Positions 39,122 to 48,950 are shown, counted from the first letter of the stretch. The stretch: DNA of 64,000 bases from Streptomyces sp. TLI_105 (GCF_900105415.1 NZ_FNSM01000001.1:2704501-2768500); one strand, 5' to 3'. The notes: a model not told the origin generated them from the sequence alone. A program made the numbers and translations.

Positions 39122-39477
39122 GGGGGCACGCTAACCCTCCCGCTCGTGCGGTTACCAAGGAGTATCCAGGCAGGTCGCCCGCCTGGGCGGGGTAAACGGC
39201 GTCCCCTACGGCGTGCAGGTCCGAGCGGGCATTCCTGGGCCGTCTGTGGGCCGTGCGAGGGGCTCAGGGGTGACCGATGACGACCAAAAGCGACAGGTCG
39301 GCTACGAGGGTGATCCGGGAACGCGCAGGTCAGCGGGCCCCTCACCTACTGGTTCACCCCCGGGGGGTGGCGGTCAGGCAAGATGGGGTGTTTCTCGCCA
39401 GGGATGCCATGGCACGAGTGGCGAGCATGGTCGCCTCGGGTCCGAAGTGGGAACGAGGAGGGCATGACCATCGATCA
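39122..39477. other. Gene-free end of the island
   Basis: About 355 bp between the last island gene and the right repeat. No convincing coding frame; nothing else recognised. Confidence 0.5.
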
Positions 39478-39620
39478 GTTCGAATCCTGCCGGGGGCACT
39501 TCGCAGGAGGCGCCTGAAGACCCCGTGATCAGCAGAAATGCTGAGCGCGGGGTCTTGTTGTTTGTGCGGGCGGGTGCCGGGCTGAGCGGCCGTATGTCGA
39601 GGGGCGCGGCCTGTTCGTGG
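39478..39620 (+). repeat. Right attachment-site repeat with terminator copy
   Basis: Begins GTTCGAATCCTGCCGGGGGC, the 3' half of tRNA-Arg. It is identical to the left copy for 31 bp and again across the terminator hairpin, and diverges towards its right end. The 5' part of the tRNA is missing, so this is the recombined end of the element. Confidence 0.85.
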
Positions 39621-39818
39621 CCTGGGGCGTGGGCAGCTCGGCTCGTGTGGGTGTTGAGGCCGCCCACAGGCCGCACGTGACGCTGGACGGTCTGGAACTG
39701 ACCGGCCACGTACCTGCCGTACCCGAAGAGGCGGTCCTGGACCTTCACCGCTCGGGTGCGGACAACGGGTCGGCGGAGCAGAAGCCCGGGCGGGGCCATG
39801 AGGGGGGACGGCAGACGG

Positions 39819-39856
39819 AGGGCCCCGCTCCGGCAGGTGCGCCGGGGCGGGGCCCT
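39819..39856. terminator. Terminator after the M4 protease gene
   Basis: 10-bp stem AGGGCCCCGC / GCGGGGCCCT with an inner CCGG-containing stem, 20 bp past the protease stop. Confidence 0.8.
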
Positions 39857-39875
39857 CTGTGTGTGTCAGGTGTGG

Positions 39876-41486
39876 TTACTTGACGTTGATCGCGGTCCAG
39901 GCGGAGGCGACCGCGTTGTACTGGGTGCTGCCGGTGCCGTAGAGGTCGGCGGCGGCCGAGAGGGTGGCCGTGCGGGCGCCCGCGTAGCCGGTGGTGGAGG
40001 TCATGTAGGTGGAGAGGGCCTTGTACCAGATCTTGTACGCGGCGGTGCGGCCGATGCCGGTGACCGTGGAGCCGTTGTAGGTCGGCGAGTTGTAGGTGAC
40101 GCCGTTGATGGTCTTCGTGCCGCTGCCCTCGGAGAGCAGGTAGAAGAAGTGGTTGGCCGGGCCCGAGGAGTAGTGGACGTTCAGGCGGCCGACCGACTTC
40201 GACCAGTAGTCGGCGGAGCTGCCGTCCTTGCTGGGCTGGTCCATGTAACGGAGCGGCGTGCCGTTGCCGTTGATGTCGATCTTCTCGCCGATGAGGTAGT
40301 CACCCGCGTCGGCGGAGTTGTTGGCGTACCACTCGACCGAGGTGCCGAGGATGTCGGAGGTCGCCTCGTTCAGGCCGCCGGACTCGCCGCTGTAGCGGAG
40401 GTTGGCGGTGGAGGAGGTCAGGCCGTGGGACATCTCGTGGCCGGCCACGTCGAGGGACGTGAGCGGGTGGGTGTTGTTGATGCCGTCGCCGTAGGTCATG
40501 CAGAAGCAGGAGTCGTCCCAGAACGCGTTGACGTACGCGCTGCCGTAGTGGACGCGGGAGTAGGCGGCGACGCCGTCGCCGCGGATGCCGCTGCGGCCCA
40601 GCTCGTTCTTGTAGAAGTCCCACGTGACGGCCGCACCGTAGTGGGCGTCGGCGGCCGCGGTCTCGCGGTTGGAGGCGAGGCCGTTGCCCCACGTGTCCGT
40701 GGAGTTGGTGAAGAGCGTGCCCTGGCCGGACGTGGCGCCCTTCAGGTCGTAGGTCTTGTGGCCGCCGCGCGTGGCGTCGGTCAGGGTGTACGAGCCGGAG
40801 GTGCCGAGGGTGACCTGGCCGGCGTACATGGTGTTGCCGACCCCGGTCTCGATCGTCTCGACGGAGAACAGCTCCTTGCCCGTCGTGGCGTCGGTGACGA
40901 CCTGGCGGCGGCTCGGCGTGCCGTCCTTCTGGACGCCGGTGACGAAGGTCTCCCAGGCGAGGACCGGCTTGCCGGTGGCCGCCCAGATCACCTTGCGGGC
41001 GGAGGAGACGGCCTCGTTCGCGTTGGCGGCGGAGGCGAGGGCGGCCTTGCCGGCGGCGGCGCGCTCGACGGCGGGCGTCGTGCTCGCCACGGATATGCGG
41101 GCCGAGGTCGCCTTGGTGGTGGAGCGGGCGCCCGACTTCTTCTGGTGGACGACCAGGTCGCCGCCGAGGACCGGGAGGCCCTCGTAGGTGCGCTCGTAGC
41201 GCGTGTGCACGGTGCCGTCCGCGTCCTTGATGACGTCCCGGACGACCAGCTTCTCCTGGGCCTGCAGGCCGATGGCCTGGGCGGTGGCCGCGGCCTCGCC
41301 CTGCGCCTCGTGGATGGCGGCGGCACGCTGGGTGCCGGACAGCTGGACCGCCGTGGCGCCGGCCGCGTGGTGGACGTCGGCACTGGCGGAGCCGGTCTGG
41401 ACGCCGACGACGACCATGGCAGCCGATGCGATCAGCGCGGCGGCTCGGGCGGTGGTACGGCGGGACGAAGACTGCTGGCGGGTCAC
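39876..41486 (-). CDS. Secreted M4-family metalloprotease (thermolysin-like)
   Basis: 536-residue preproenzyme. The signal peptide contains paired Arg and a hydrophobic core (AAALIASAAMVVVGVQTGSASA). An FTP/PepSY-type propeptide runs to about residue 200 (AQEKLVVRDVIKDADGTVHTRYERTYEGLPVLGGDLVVH), then the catalytic domain with the zinc site VAGHEMSHGLTSSTA and third ligand GGLNEATSDILG. The start is GTG with GAAGGAG upstream. A CCTGT-TTG-ACAGG palindrome (41560-41572) lies upstream and may be an operator. Extracellular protein degradation. Confidence 0.94.
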   Translation of the reverse strand: MTRQQSSSRRTTARAAALIASAAMVVVGVQTGSASADVHHAAGATAVQLSGTQRAAAIHEAQGEAAATAQAIGLQAQEKLVVRDVIKDADGTVHTRYERTYEGLPVLGGDLVVHQKKSGARSTTKATSARISVASTTPAVERAAAGKAALASAANANEAVSSARKVIWAATGKPVLAWETFVTGVQKDGTPSRRQVVTDATTGKELFSVETIETGVGNTMYAGQVTLGTSGSYTLTDATRGGHKTYDLKGATSGQGTLFTNSTDTWGNGLASNRETAAADAHYGAAVTWDFYKNELGRSGIRGDGVAAYSRVHYGSAYVNAFWDDSCFCMTYGDGINNTHPLTSLDVAGHEMSHGLTSSTANLRYSGESGGLNEATSDILGTSVEWYANNSADAGDYLIGEKIDINGNGTPLRYMDQPSKDGSSADYWSKSVGRLNVHYSSGPANHFFYLLSEGSGTKTINGVTYNSPTYNGSTVTGIGRTAAYKIWYKALSTYMTSTTGYAGARTATLSAAADLYGTGSTQYNAVASAWTAINVK

Positions 41487-42894
41487 GCGGGCTCCTTCGC
41501 TGAAAAGCGTGGGGATTGTGGGGGTGGGTGTTGCGGCTGTGAGCGTGCCAGCGAAGTCGCCTGTTTGACAGGTCTGCAACAAGAATTTGACCATGTGTTG
41601 CCCGAAGGACGGTGAACTCTGTTCGCTATGCGGGGAGTTCTGGGGCCATCGCGACTCCCTCTGCCCAGATTCGGGCAGTACGCAGCCCCCCGGAGGGGCG
41701 CCGGGGGGCTTGGGATTCTCTGGGGCGTTTGGGCGGTGCGTGCACTTCTGGGGCGGTTGGGCGACGGGGCCGTCCTCGGACGGTGACGCTTCAGGCCGTG
41801 TGCTTGCGGGGTCTGCTTCTTCGTCTTCGTCGGCGTCGTCGTCGGCGGCGGCGGCTTCCGTTCCGCCTTCGCCGTCCCCCTCGGCTTGAGTTCTGTCGCC
41901 GCCTCGCCCTCGCTACCCGCCTCCTTCGCGGCGGACGGCCCGGAGGCCCTACCGAACCCGCCCCTATCGCCGTTCTCATGGGCGACATCGCGCCACGTCT
42001 GGAGCGGTACGGGGACCCCATGGCGCCGCTCTGCGCGCCCGAGCGGGCGGGAGCCGTCCCATGACCGGGGCCCGGGGGCGGGTGGGGGTGGTGGGACCGG
42101 GTCTGCGGGCCCCGGTCGTTCCGGCCCCGGTCGTTCCGGCCCCGGTCATCCGGGCCCCGGCCGGGCCGGCCCGGTGGTCGTGCCGGTGTCGCCCGTCGAC
42201 GTCATGGGCCCCGGCCCGCCGCCGAGAGCCCCGCGCAGGCGGGGGCGCCCTCGGAGCTGCAGCACTCCCCCGAGCCCGACGGCTTCCGCGCCCCGGCCTT
42301 CGTCCTCGACGCCGGCCCGGTCGTCCTCCACTCCCGCTCCCGTCGGGACCTGGCCCCCTCCAGTTCCCCGACATCGCCGCGCGCCTCCCGCGACGGCCCT
42401 CTGAGCTTCACCGACCGGGTGCGGGCCGGGGCGCCCGTCTCGTACGTCGCCTTCGGCCTGCCGGCCGCCCCGGGGCCCGACGCGCGCGAGCGGCCGGTGC
42501 GAGCTGCTCGGGGCGGGGTCGCGGGAGGCCCGACCGTCGCTCCGGCAGGTCCTGACCACCTCGCCCCGGCTGACCCCGGCGCAGTCCCGTCGCTCCCGGT
42601 CGAGCCGCGCCGGGCCGGGGTGCCGCACGAGGCGGCGGCCTTCGTCCGCCCCGGTCGGAGGGGAGAGGCGAGGGGGCTCGGGCCGTGCGCGGTGCCCGGG
42701 TCCTCTTCATACGGCATCGGAGTGTCACCCGTACGGACACCGACCGCAACTGCCTTGCTCCGCACCGTACATGGCGCAAACAGACCGCAACAGGCGCTCC
42801 GGGCACGGCAGGTGTCGCCGGTTCGGCTTTGTTGTCCTTCCTGTGGTGCACACTTGCTGCCTGGCACAGCGCTCACGGGGAAGGCGGCCTGGCA
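41487..42894. other. 1.4-kb low-complexity stretch without a convincing gene
   Basis: Contains trinucleotide-rich DNA (TCTTCGTCTTCGTCGGCG... near 41817-41857) and a 15-17-bp tandem GTTCCGGCCCCGG array (about 42112-42180). Around 42250-42480 one plus-strand frame reads protein-like text (HSPEPDGFRAPAFVLDAGPV; DRVRAGAPVSYVAFGL) but is interrupted and joins low-complexity sequence on both sides, so a decayed gene is possible. No start with a ribosome binding site found. Confidence 0.4.
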
Positions 42895-45027
42895 ATGCTG
42901 ACGGGGATCGAGGAGGTCGACTGGGCCTCGCTGGGGCACGCGTACGGCCCCGCGGACGACGTGCCGGAGCTGCTCCGCGGACTCGCCTCCGCCGACCCCG
43001 CGGAGCGGGAGACCGCCCTCGACGGCATGTACGGCGCGGTGCACCACCAGGGCGACGTGTACGACTCGACGCTCGCCTGCATCCCCTTCCTCCTCGAACT
43101 CGTCGCCGACCCCGGCGTCCAGGACCGGGGCTGCATCGTCGAGCTGCTCACCAGCATCGGCGGGATCGAGCTCGACGACGACGAGGAACTGGACGAACTC
43201 GGCTCCGACGACGAGGAGTTCATCCCCGCCGCCAACTACGCGATGGCCGCCGCCGCCATCGCCGCCGGGGCCGACGTCTTCCTCGGCCTCGTCTCGGACC
43301 CCGACCCCGAGGTGCGGCTCGCCGCGCCGTGCGCGCTCGCCTCGCTGCACCCCCAGCCCGCCCGGGTGCTGTCCCTGCTGCGGGAGCGGCTCACCGTCGA
43401 GCGCGACACCGAGGTGCGGCTCGCGCTGGTGGCCGCCGTCGGGCGGATCGCCCTGCGGCACGCCTCGCTGCGCGCCGAGACCGTCGACTGGCTCGACTGG
43501 CTCGCCCGCGCCGCGCAGGACCCCGGGCTGCGGCTCGCGGCCCTCGCGCAGCGGGCGCGCTGCGCGCCCGGTGACATTCCGGACGATGTGGTGCCGTGGG
43601 TGACGGGACTCCTGGAGGAGATCAGGACCTCGGCGAACCGGGCGGCCTCCCCCGGCGGCGAGCGGGCCGCGACGCCGACCCTCATCGGGCAGGTCCGCGA
43701 GCTCCTGGAGGAGCACGCCGCGGGCCGGCCCGCCCCGTGGACCGAGGAGCTGCTGCGGACCCTGCACGCGGCGCTCGACGACCGGGTCGACGACCGGATC
43801 GCGCTGATCCTCGCCCAGCTGCGCAGCCCCGACTGGGGGCAGCGCTCGGACGCGATCTGGCTGTGCGGCGGTTTGATACGGATCTGGCGCGGGCGGTACG
43901 AGGAGGTCGTCCGGCTCGTCGGCGCCCAGCTCCAGGACCCGGAGCCCCGGCTCCGGGAGGCGGCCACGTCCTTCCTGGAGCGGCTCTTCGAACTGGGCGC
44001 GCCCGCCGCCGACGCGCTCGCGACCCGCCTCGCCGCGGGGCCGGGCGTCGCGGGAGCAGGCTCCGCGGGGCCGACCGGGTCCGCGCACGACACCGGCCAG
44101 AGCCCCTTCGTCGGGCGGTCCGGGCGGGACGGGGCTCTGCTCGCGCTGGCCCGCGCCGGGGACCCCCGCGCGGTCCCGCTGCTCGCCCGCGCCCTGGAGG
44201 AGGCCGAGGTGCGGCGCGAGCTGCTGTACGCCATGGACGGGCTCGGGCCCTCCGCGGTGATGCTCGCCCCGCTGCTCCGGCGCCGGCTCGCCGAGGTCGA
44301 GTTCGACGAGCGGCTGTACGACCGGGCGGCGCCGCTGCTGTACGCCCTGGCGGCCGTGCGGGGCGCCCAGGCCCTGCCGGAGGTGCTGCGGATGCTGCGC
44401 GAGGCGCCGGCGAACCGGCGCGACTGGGTGCGGGAGGCCGCCCTGCGGACCCTGACCGCCTTCGGGCCCGCCGCCCGGGAGGCCGTACCGGACATGCGAA
44501 GACTCCTGGCCGCCGATTCGGCCTCGGTGGCCACGGCGGCGGCGCGGGCCCTGTGGGCGGCCGAGGGGGACCGGGGGGATGTGCTGCCGGCGCTGGAGCG
44601 GTGGCTGCGGCCGGGTACGCCGGGCGCGGACTGGTGCGCCGCCGCCCAGGCCCTCGGCGAGATCGGCCCGGCGGCGGCCACGGCGGCCACGGCCCTGCGG
44701 CCCGGCCTGGTCTCGCGGGACCTGTGGGTACGGGTCCGCAGCGCGGCGGCGCTGTGGCGGGTGTCCGGCGAGGCGCCGGCGTCGCTCCCGGTGCTGCTCG
44801 CGGCCTGGGAGGAGAACAGGCACGCGCGCGTGGACATCGCGGAGTGCCTGGCGGAGATGGGTCCGGCGGCCTCGGAGGCGCAGCTGGTCGTCCTCACCGA
44901 GCTGACCCGCAGGCGCCGCCACAACGCCCGCGAGGGGGCCTCCGGCAGCCATGACATCCACCTCGACGAGAAGTTGCTGACCCTGTGCCGGGCGGCGCTG
45001 GCCCGGATGGAGCGGGGGGCGTTCTAG
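42895..45027 (+). CDS. HEAT-repeat protein
   Basis: 710 residues made largely of HEAT/armadillo-like helical repeats (DPDPEVRLAAPCALASL, VREAALRTLTAFGPAAREAVPDM, SVATAAARALWAAEGD, LWVRVRSAAALWRVSGEAP). An acidic insert lies near residue 85 (ELDDDEELDELGSDDEE). Cytoplasmic scaffold with no catalytic motif. ATG preceded by GGGGAAGG. No operon partner; the function cannot be inferred. Confidence 0.85.
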   Translation: MLTGIEEVDWASLGHAYGPADDVPELLRGLASADPAERETALDGMYGAVHHQGDVYDSTLACIPFLLELVADPGVQDRGCIVELLTSIGGIELDDDEELDELGSDDEEFIPAANYAMAAAAIAAGADVFLGLVSDPDPEVRLAAPCALASLHPQPARVLSLLRERLTVERDTEVRLALVAAVGRIALRHASLRAETVDWLDWLARAAQDPGLRLAALAQRARCAPGDIPDDVVPWVTGLLEEIRTSANRAASPGGERAATPTLIGQVRELLEEHAAGRPAPWTEELLRTLHAALDDRVDDRIALILAQLRSPDWGQRSDAIWLCGGLIRIWRGRYEEVVRLVGAQLQDPEPRLREAATSFLERLFELGAPAADALATRLAAGPGVAGAGSAGPTGSAHDTGQSPFVGRSGRDGALLALARAGDPRAVPLLARALEEAEVRRELLYAMDGLGPSAVMLAPLLRRRLAEVEFDERLYDRAAPLLYALAAVRGAQALPEVLRMLREAPANRRDWVREAALRTLTAFGPAAREAVPDMRRLLAADSASVATAAARALWAAEGDRGDVLPALERWLRPGTPGADWCAAAQALGEIGPAAATAATALRPGLVSRDLWVRVRSAAALWRVSGEAPASLPVLLAAWEENRHARVDIAECLAEMGPAASEAQLVVLTELTRRRRHNAREGASGSHDIHLDEKLLTLCRAALARMERGAF

Positions 45028-45086
45028 GCCGCCCGACCGGCCGTCCGACAGGCCGTCCGCCCGGCCACCCGACCGGCCGCCTGAAG
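45027..45086. repeat. Five 12-bp tandem repeats after the HEAT gene
   Basis: Units GGCCGCCCGACC, GGCCGTCCGACA, GGCCGTCCGCCC, GGCCACCCGACC, GGCCGCCTGAAG, starting at the last base of the stop codon. A simple GC-rich expansion; no function evident. Confidence 0.6.
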
Positions 45087-45204
45087 GGCCCGCCGACAGG
45101 GCCACCCAGGCCGAAGGTGGTCCGATGATGAGACAAAAAGGACTTCACTCCGCATAAGGTCTACTGGGAGCCCCACCCCTCTACCGACCCGACCGAGGAG
45201 CAGC

Positions 45205-45993
45205 GTGAGACCGCGCGGAGTCCGGAGCGTCGTCGGCGTCCTGTGCGCCCTCGGTCTCGGCCTCGCGCTCACCGGCTGCGGTGGCGGCGAGGGCGGACTC
45301 ATGAGCGCCGGGCCCACTCCCACGGCCGTGGGGCCCGTCCGGCTCTGGCCCGATCTGCCGCCCGCCACGAATCCCCCGATCGACTACGGCGAGTCCGACA
45401 TCCAGCGCGTCCCCGGCATCGAGATCGCCGACAACGACGTCCACTCCGTCGACCCGGTGGCGGTCGTCCGCGCCGAGGTGCGCGCCCATCCCGACACGTA
45501 CACCGGCGCGGACGGCCTGTACGAGCAGACCGCCCGGGCGATCGAGGCCTGCGACACGGCACCGGCCGCCTGTCCGATCCTGCGGCCGTACTACCGCGAC
45601 CTCACCGGCAACGGCCGGGACGAGCTGATCGTCGGGATCCGGATGCCTGAGCAGCAGGTCGGGGTGCGGGTCTACCTCGCCGAGAACGGCAGCCTGACCC
45701 GGATCATGTCCACCGTCGACCAGGTCATCAGCGTGGAGCTGGCGGGCCGGGACCTGATCATGCGGGTCGGCTCGGCCGGCATTCCCGGGTACGAGTACCG
45801 CACCGCCTGGTCCTGGGACGAACAGCAGGGCAGCATGCTGCCCACCCGGGACGAGATCGTCCGGGTGAAGCCCTCCGGCACCGGGCCCTCCATGGTGCCC
45901 GCACCCCACCTGGTGAGCCCGACGCCGAGCCCCGGCGCGTCCTCCGGCCGGACCCCCGCGCCCGTCCCCCTCCCCCCGGAGGCGACGCCATGA
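45205..45993 (+). CDS. Lipoprotein, CseA-like
   Basis: 262 residues with a lipoprotein signal peptide: VVGVLCALGLGLALTGC, Cys acylated. The extracytoplasmic domain includes YYRDLTGNGRDELIVGIR and ends in a Pro/Ser-rich tail. The arrangement (lipoprotein gene directly before a sensor kinase, start of the kinase overlapping by ATGA) resembles CseA of the Streptomyces cell-envelope stress system, and CseA modulates its kinase. The similarity is by recollection, so no gene name is assigned. The start is GTG with GAGGAG. Confidence 0.78.
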   Translation: MRPRGVRSVVGVLCALGLGLALTGCGGGEGGLMSAGPTPTAVGPVRLWPDLPPATNPPIDYGESDIQRVPGIEIADNDVHSVDPVAVVRAEVRAHPDTYTGADGLYEQTARAIEACDTAPAACPILRPYYRDLTGNGRDELIVGIRMPEQQVGVRVYLAENGSLTRIMSTVDQVISVELAGRDLIMRVGSAGIPGYEYRTAWSWDEQQGSMLPTRDEIVRVKPSGTGPSMVPAPHLVSPTPSPGASSGRTPAPVPLPPEATP

Positions 45994-47423
45994 GGGCGCC
46001 CCGGCGGCCCGCCTGGACCGCGACCCTCACCTGGAAGGCCGCGGTCTTCATCGCGGTCATGTGCTGCGCCCTCGCCGCCCTGCTCGGCATCCTCGTCCAC
46101 GTCTCGGTGGCCGACCAGACCGTGAACGACTCCCGGGAGAAGGCCCTGGCGCGGCTCACCGAGGTCAGCGAACTCTACGAGGCGGGCGAGCCGCTCCCCC
46201 GGTTCGCCGGCGTCGATCCGCCCGGGCTGCCGGCCCCGTTGCGGGCGCTCGCCGCGCGCGGGGAGCGCGGCACGATGGTCGCGGAACACGAGGGCCGCCC
46301 GACGATGTGGGCCGCGGGCCCGGCGGACGGCCCCGCCATGAGCCCGGCGAGCGGCCCGGCAGACGGCCCCGTGGCAAGCCCGGCAGGCGGCCCCGCCGCG
46401 AACCCGGCGAGCGGCCCGGCGTACGGCCCGACAGGCAGCCCCGCGGCGAGCCCCGCGGACCGCCCCGGAGCAGGCCCCGCGGGCGGTCGCGCCCTCGCCG
46501 TACGTCTCGACTACACCCAGAGCGCCGAGACGATCGACGCGCTCGACCGCTCGATCCTCGGCTCCTCCGTCCTGGCCATCGGGGCGACCCTGCTCGTCGG
46601 CGCCTTCGCCGTCACCCGGGTCACCCGCCGCCTGCACCTCACCGCGCAGGTGGCCCGCCGGATCAGCGCCGGCGACCTCGACGCGCGCGTGGACGATCCC
46701 CGTACGAAGGACCCGACCCGGCCCCAGGACGAGGTGGCCACGGTCTCCGGGGCGCTCGACACCATGGCCTCCTCGCTCCAGCGCAAGCTGCAGAGCGAGC
46801 AGCGGTTCACCGCCGACGTGGCGCACGAGCTGCGGACCCCGCTGACCGGGCTCTCGGCCGCGGCCGAACTGCTGCCGGAGGGCCGGCCGTCGGAGCTCGT
46901 ACGGGACCGGGTGCGGGCGATGCGGGGGCTCACCGAGGACCTCCTGGAGATCTCGCGGCTCGACGCCCGCACCGAGACCGTGGACCTGGCGGTGCACGAA
47001 CTCGGGCCGCTCGCCGAGCGGGTCGTGCGCGCCTCGGGCACGGACACGGAGGTGCGGGTGGTCCGGGACGCCACGGTGGAGACGGACCGGCGGCGGGTGG
47101 AGCGGGTGCTCGGCAATCTGGTGGCCAACGCGCACAAGCACGGGGCGCCGCCGGTGGTGGTGACGGTGGACGGCCCGGTGGTGTCCGTGCGGGACCACGG
47201 GCCGGGATATCCCGCGTATCTGCTGGAGTCGGGGCCGCAGCGGTTCCGTACCGAGAGCGGGGGCAAGGGGCACGGCCTCGGGCTGACCATCGCGGTGGGG
47301 CAGGCGGAGGTGATCGGCGCGGAGCTGGTCTTCGGCGCCGGGCCTGGCGGGGGCGCCGAGGCCCGGCTGCGGTTGCCGGAGTACGTGCGGTTCGACGCGA
47401 CCGGGTCCGCGTCCGAGGAGTGA
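45990..47423 (+). CDS. Two-component sensor histidine kinase (CseC-like)
   Basis: 477 residues: TM helix at 14-36, an extracytoplasmic region, TM helix at about 189-209, a HAMP domain, HisKA with His279 in FTADVAHELRTPLTGL, and HATPase with NLVANAHKHG and GKGHGLGLTIAVGQ. Residues 109-166 are an unusual Pro/Ala/Gly repeat (GPADGPAMSPASGPADGP...) between the sensor and TM2. No response regulator gene is adjacent, unlike the cse locus. Translationally coupled to the lipoprotein. Confidence 0.88.
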   Translation: MRAPRRPAWTATLTWKAAVFIAVMCCALAALLGILVHVSVADQTVNDSREKALARLTEVSELYEAGEPLPRFAGVDPPGLPAPLRALAARGERGTMVAEHEGRPTMWAAGPADGPAMSPASGPADGPVASPAGGPAANPASGPAYGPTGSPAASPADRPGAGPAGGRALAVRLDYTQSAETIDALDRSILGSSVLAIGATLLVGAFAVTRVTRRLHLTAQVARRISAGDLDARVDDPRTKDPTRPQDEVATVSGALDTMASSLQRKLQSEQRFTADVAHELRTPLTGLSAAAELLPEGRPSELVRDRVRAMRGLTEDLLEISRLDARTETVDLAVHELGPLAERVVRASGTDTEVRVVRDATVETDRRRVERVLGNLVANAHKHGAPPVVVTVDGPVVSVRDHGPGYPAYLLESGPQRFRTESGGKGHGLGLTIAVGQAEVIGAELVFGAGPGGGAEARLRLPEYVRFDATGSASEE

Positions 47424-47526
47424 CGGCCGTCCGAGCCGAAGGGGTCACGGCGATCCGGGTGCGAGGAGTCACGGCACACCGTCACACAAAAGGGACATAG
47501 GGCATACCGCTTGCTACGTTGCGGCC

Positions 47527-48891
47527 ATGACCGCACCCCCGCCCGGCCTCCGCGTCCCGAAGCGGCGCGGCGTGGAGCTGTCGCTCCTGATCGGCGCGGT
47601 CCTGATCTCCGTCCTGGGCTACGCCGAGGTCGGCCTCGCCCGCAGCGGCGCCGTGCCGCCCGACGCCGCCCGCTACGGGGCCGGGCTCGGGCTGCTCGCG
47701 CTCGTCGCCCATCTCGCGGTCCGCTTCCGCGCCCCGTACGCCGACCCCCTGCTGCTGCCGATCGCGGTCCTGCTCAACGGCCTCGGTCTGGTGCTGATCT
47801 ACCGCCTCGACCTGGAGACGCCGAAGGACCAGGCGGCGACGACGCAGCTGGTCTGGTCGACGGTCGGGGGGGCGCTGTTCATCGTGGTCGTCCTGCTGCT
47901 GCGCGACCACCGGACGCTCCAGGGGTACGCGTACGTCTCGGTGGCCGCCGCGCTCGCCCTGATGATCCTGCCGATCTTCTTCCCCGCCGTGAACGGCGCC
48001 AAGATCTGGATCAGGATCGGCGGGCTTTCCTTCCAGCCGGGCGAGTTCGCCAAGATCCTGCTCGCGGTCTTCTTCGCCGCGTACCTTGCCGCCAACCACA
48101 ACGCGCTCGCGTACACCGGCCGCCGGATCTGGAAGTTCCAGTTCCCGACGGGCCGGGTCCTCGGGCCGATCGTGGCGATCTGGCTGCTCAGCGTCGGCGT
48201 CCTCGTCCTGGAACGGGACCTGGGCACCTCGCTGCTCTTCTTCGGCCTCTTCGTGATCATGCTGTACGTGGCGACCGGCCGGACCGGCTGGATCGCGGTC
48301 GGCCTCGTCCTGGCCTCCGCCGGCGCCTTCCTCGTCGGCTCGCTCGAACCGCACGTCCACAGCAGGGTGCAGGACTGGCTCGACCCGTACGCCTCGATCC
48401 GCGCGGGCGAGGGGCCGGGGCAGCTCGCCCAGTCGCTCTTCGCCTTCGCCGCGGGCGGGATGCTCGGCACCGGGCTCGGTCTCGGCCATTCCGTCCTCAT
48501 CGGCTTCGCCACCAAGTCGGACTTCATCCTGTCGACGGCCGGCGAGGAGCTGGGCCTCGTCGGCCTCATCGCGCTCTTCCTGCTGTACGCGCTGCTCGTC
48601 GCCCGCGGCTACCGCGCCGGCCTCTCGCTGCGCGACCCCTTCGGGCGGCTGCTCGCGATCGGCCTCGCCTCGATCGTGGCGCTCCAGGTCTTCGTGATCG
48701 CGGGCGGGGTGATGGGGCTGATCCCGCTGACCGGCATGGCGATGCCGTTCCTGGCCCAGGGCGGTTCCTCCGTCGTCACCAACTGGGTGATCGTCGCGCT
48801 CCTCATCCGGGTCAGCGACTCGGCCCGCGCACCCCGGCCGGACGCCGCCGACACCGGGGAGCTCGCCAAGGTCGGGGAGGCCGCGCGGTGA
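47527..48891 (+). CDS. FtsW/RodA/SpoVE family peptidoglycan glycosyltransferase
   Basis: 454 residues, about ten membrane helices. SEDS motifs: LVLERDLGTSLLFFGLF, QDWLDPYASIRAGEGPGQLAQSLFAFAAGGMLGTGLG, STAGEELGLVGL and FLAQGGSSVVTNW. The catalytic Asp of SEDS enzymes corresponds to the DLGTS segment. It polymerises lipid II glycan chains together with a class B PBP, and the next gene supplies it. The pair probably acts in lateral wall or spore wall synthesis; several such pairs exist per Streptomyces genome. Confidence 0.92.
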   Translation: MTAPPPGLRVPKRRGVELSLLIGAVLISVLGYAEVGLARSGAVPPDAARYGAGLGLLALVAHLAVRFRAPYADPLLLPIAVLLNGLGLVLIYRLDLETPKDQAATTQLVWSTVGGALFIVVVLLLRDHRTLQGYAYVSVAAALALMILPIFFPAVNGAKIWIRIGGLSFQPGEFAKILLAVFFAAYLAANHNALAYTGRRIWKFQFPTGRVLGPIVAIWLLSVGVLVLERDLGTSLLFFGLFVIMLYVATGRTGWIAVGLVLASAGAFLVGSLEPHVHSRVQDWLDPYASIRAGEGPGQLAQSLFAFAAGGMLGTGLGLGHSVLIGFATKSDFILSTAGEELGLVGLIALFLLYALLVARGYRAGLSLRDPFGRLLAIGLASIVALQVFVIAGGVMGLIPLTGMAMPFLAQGGSSVVTNWVIVALLIRVSDSARAPRPDAADTGELAKVGEAAR

Positions 48892-48950
48892 AGGACTCCG
48901 ACACCCGAGGAGGCCGTCCGGTGACGGGCTCCGGCACCCGGGGAGGTCCG

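Larger units (their letters stand above)
34911..39477. mobile_element. Remnant genomic island at tRNA-Arg
   Basis: 4.57 kb bounded by direct repeats derived from the tRNA-Arg 3' end. The content is small hypothetical genes with long non-coding gaps and visibly lower GC than the flanks. No integrase, excisionase or replication gene is seen, so it is a decayed element or one mobilised in trans. It also contains a tRNA-Ser(UGA) 3' fragment, a sign of a second integration event. Confidence 0.75.

Noticed and set aside
42112..42180. Tandem GC-rich units as a CRISPR array
   Set aside because: Units are contiguous with no unique spacers and no cas genes are present; simple tandem repeat.
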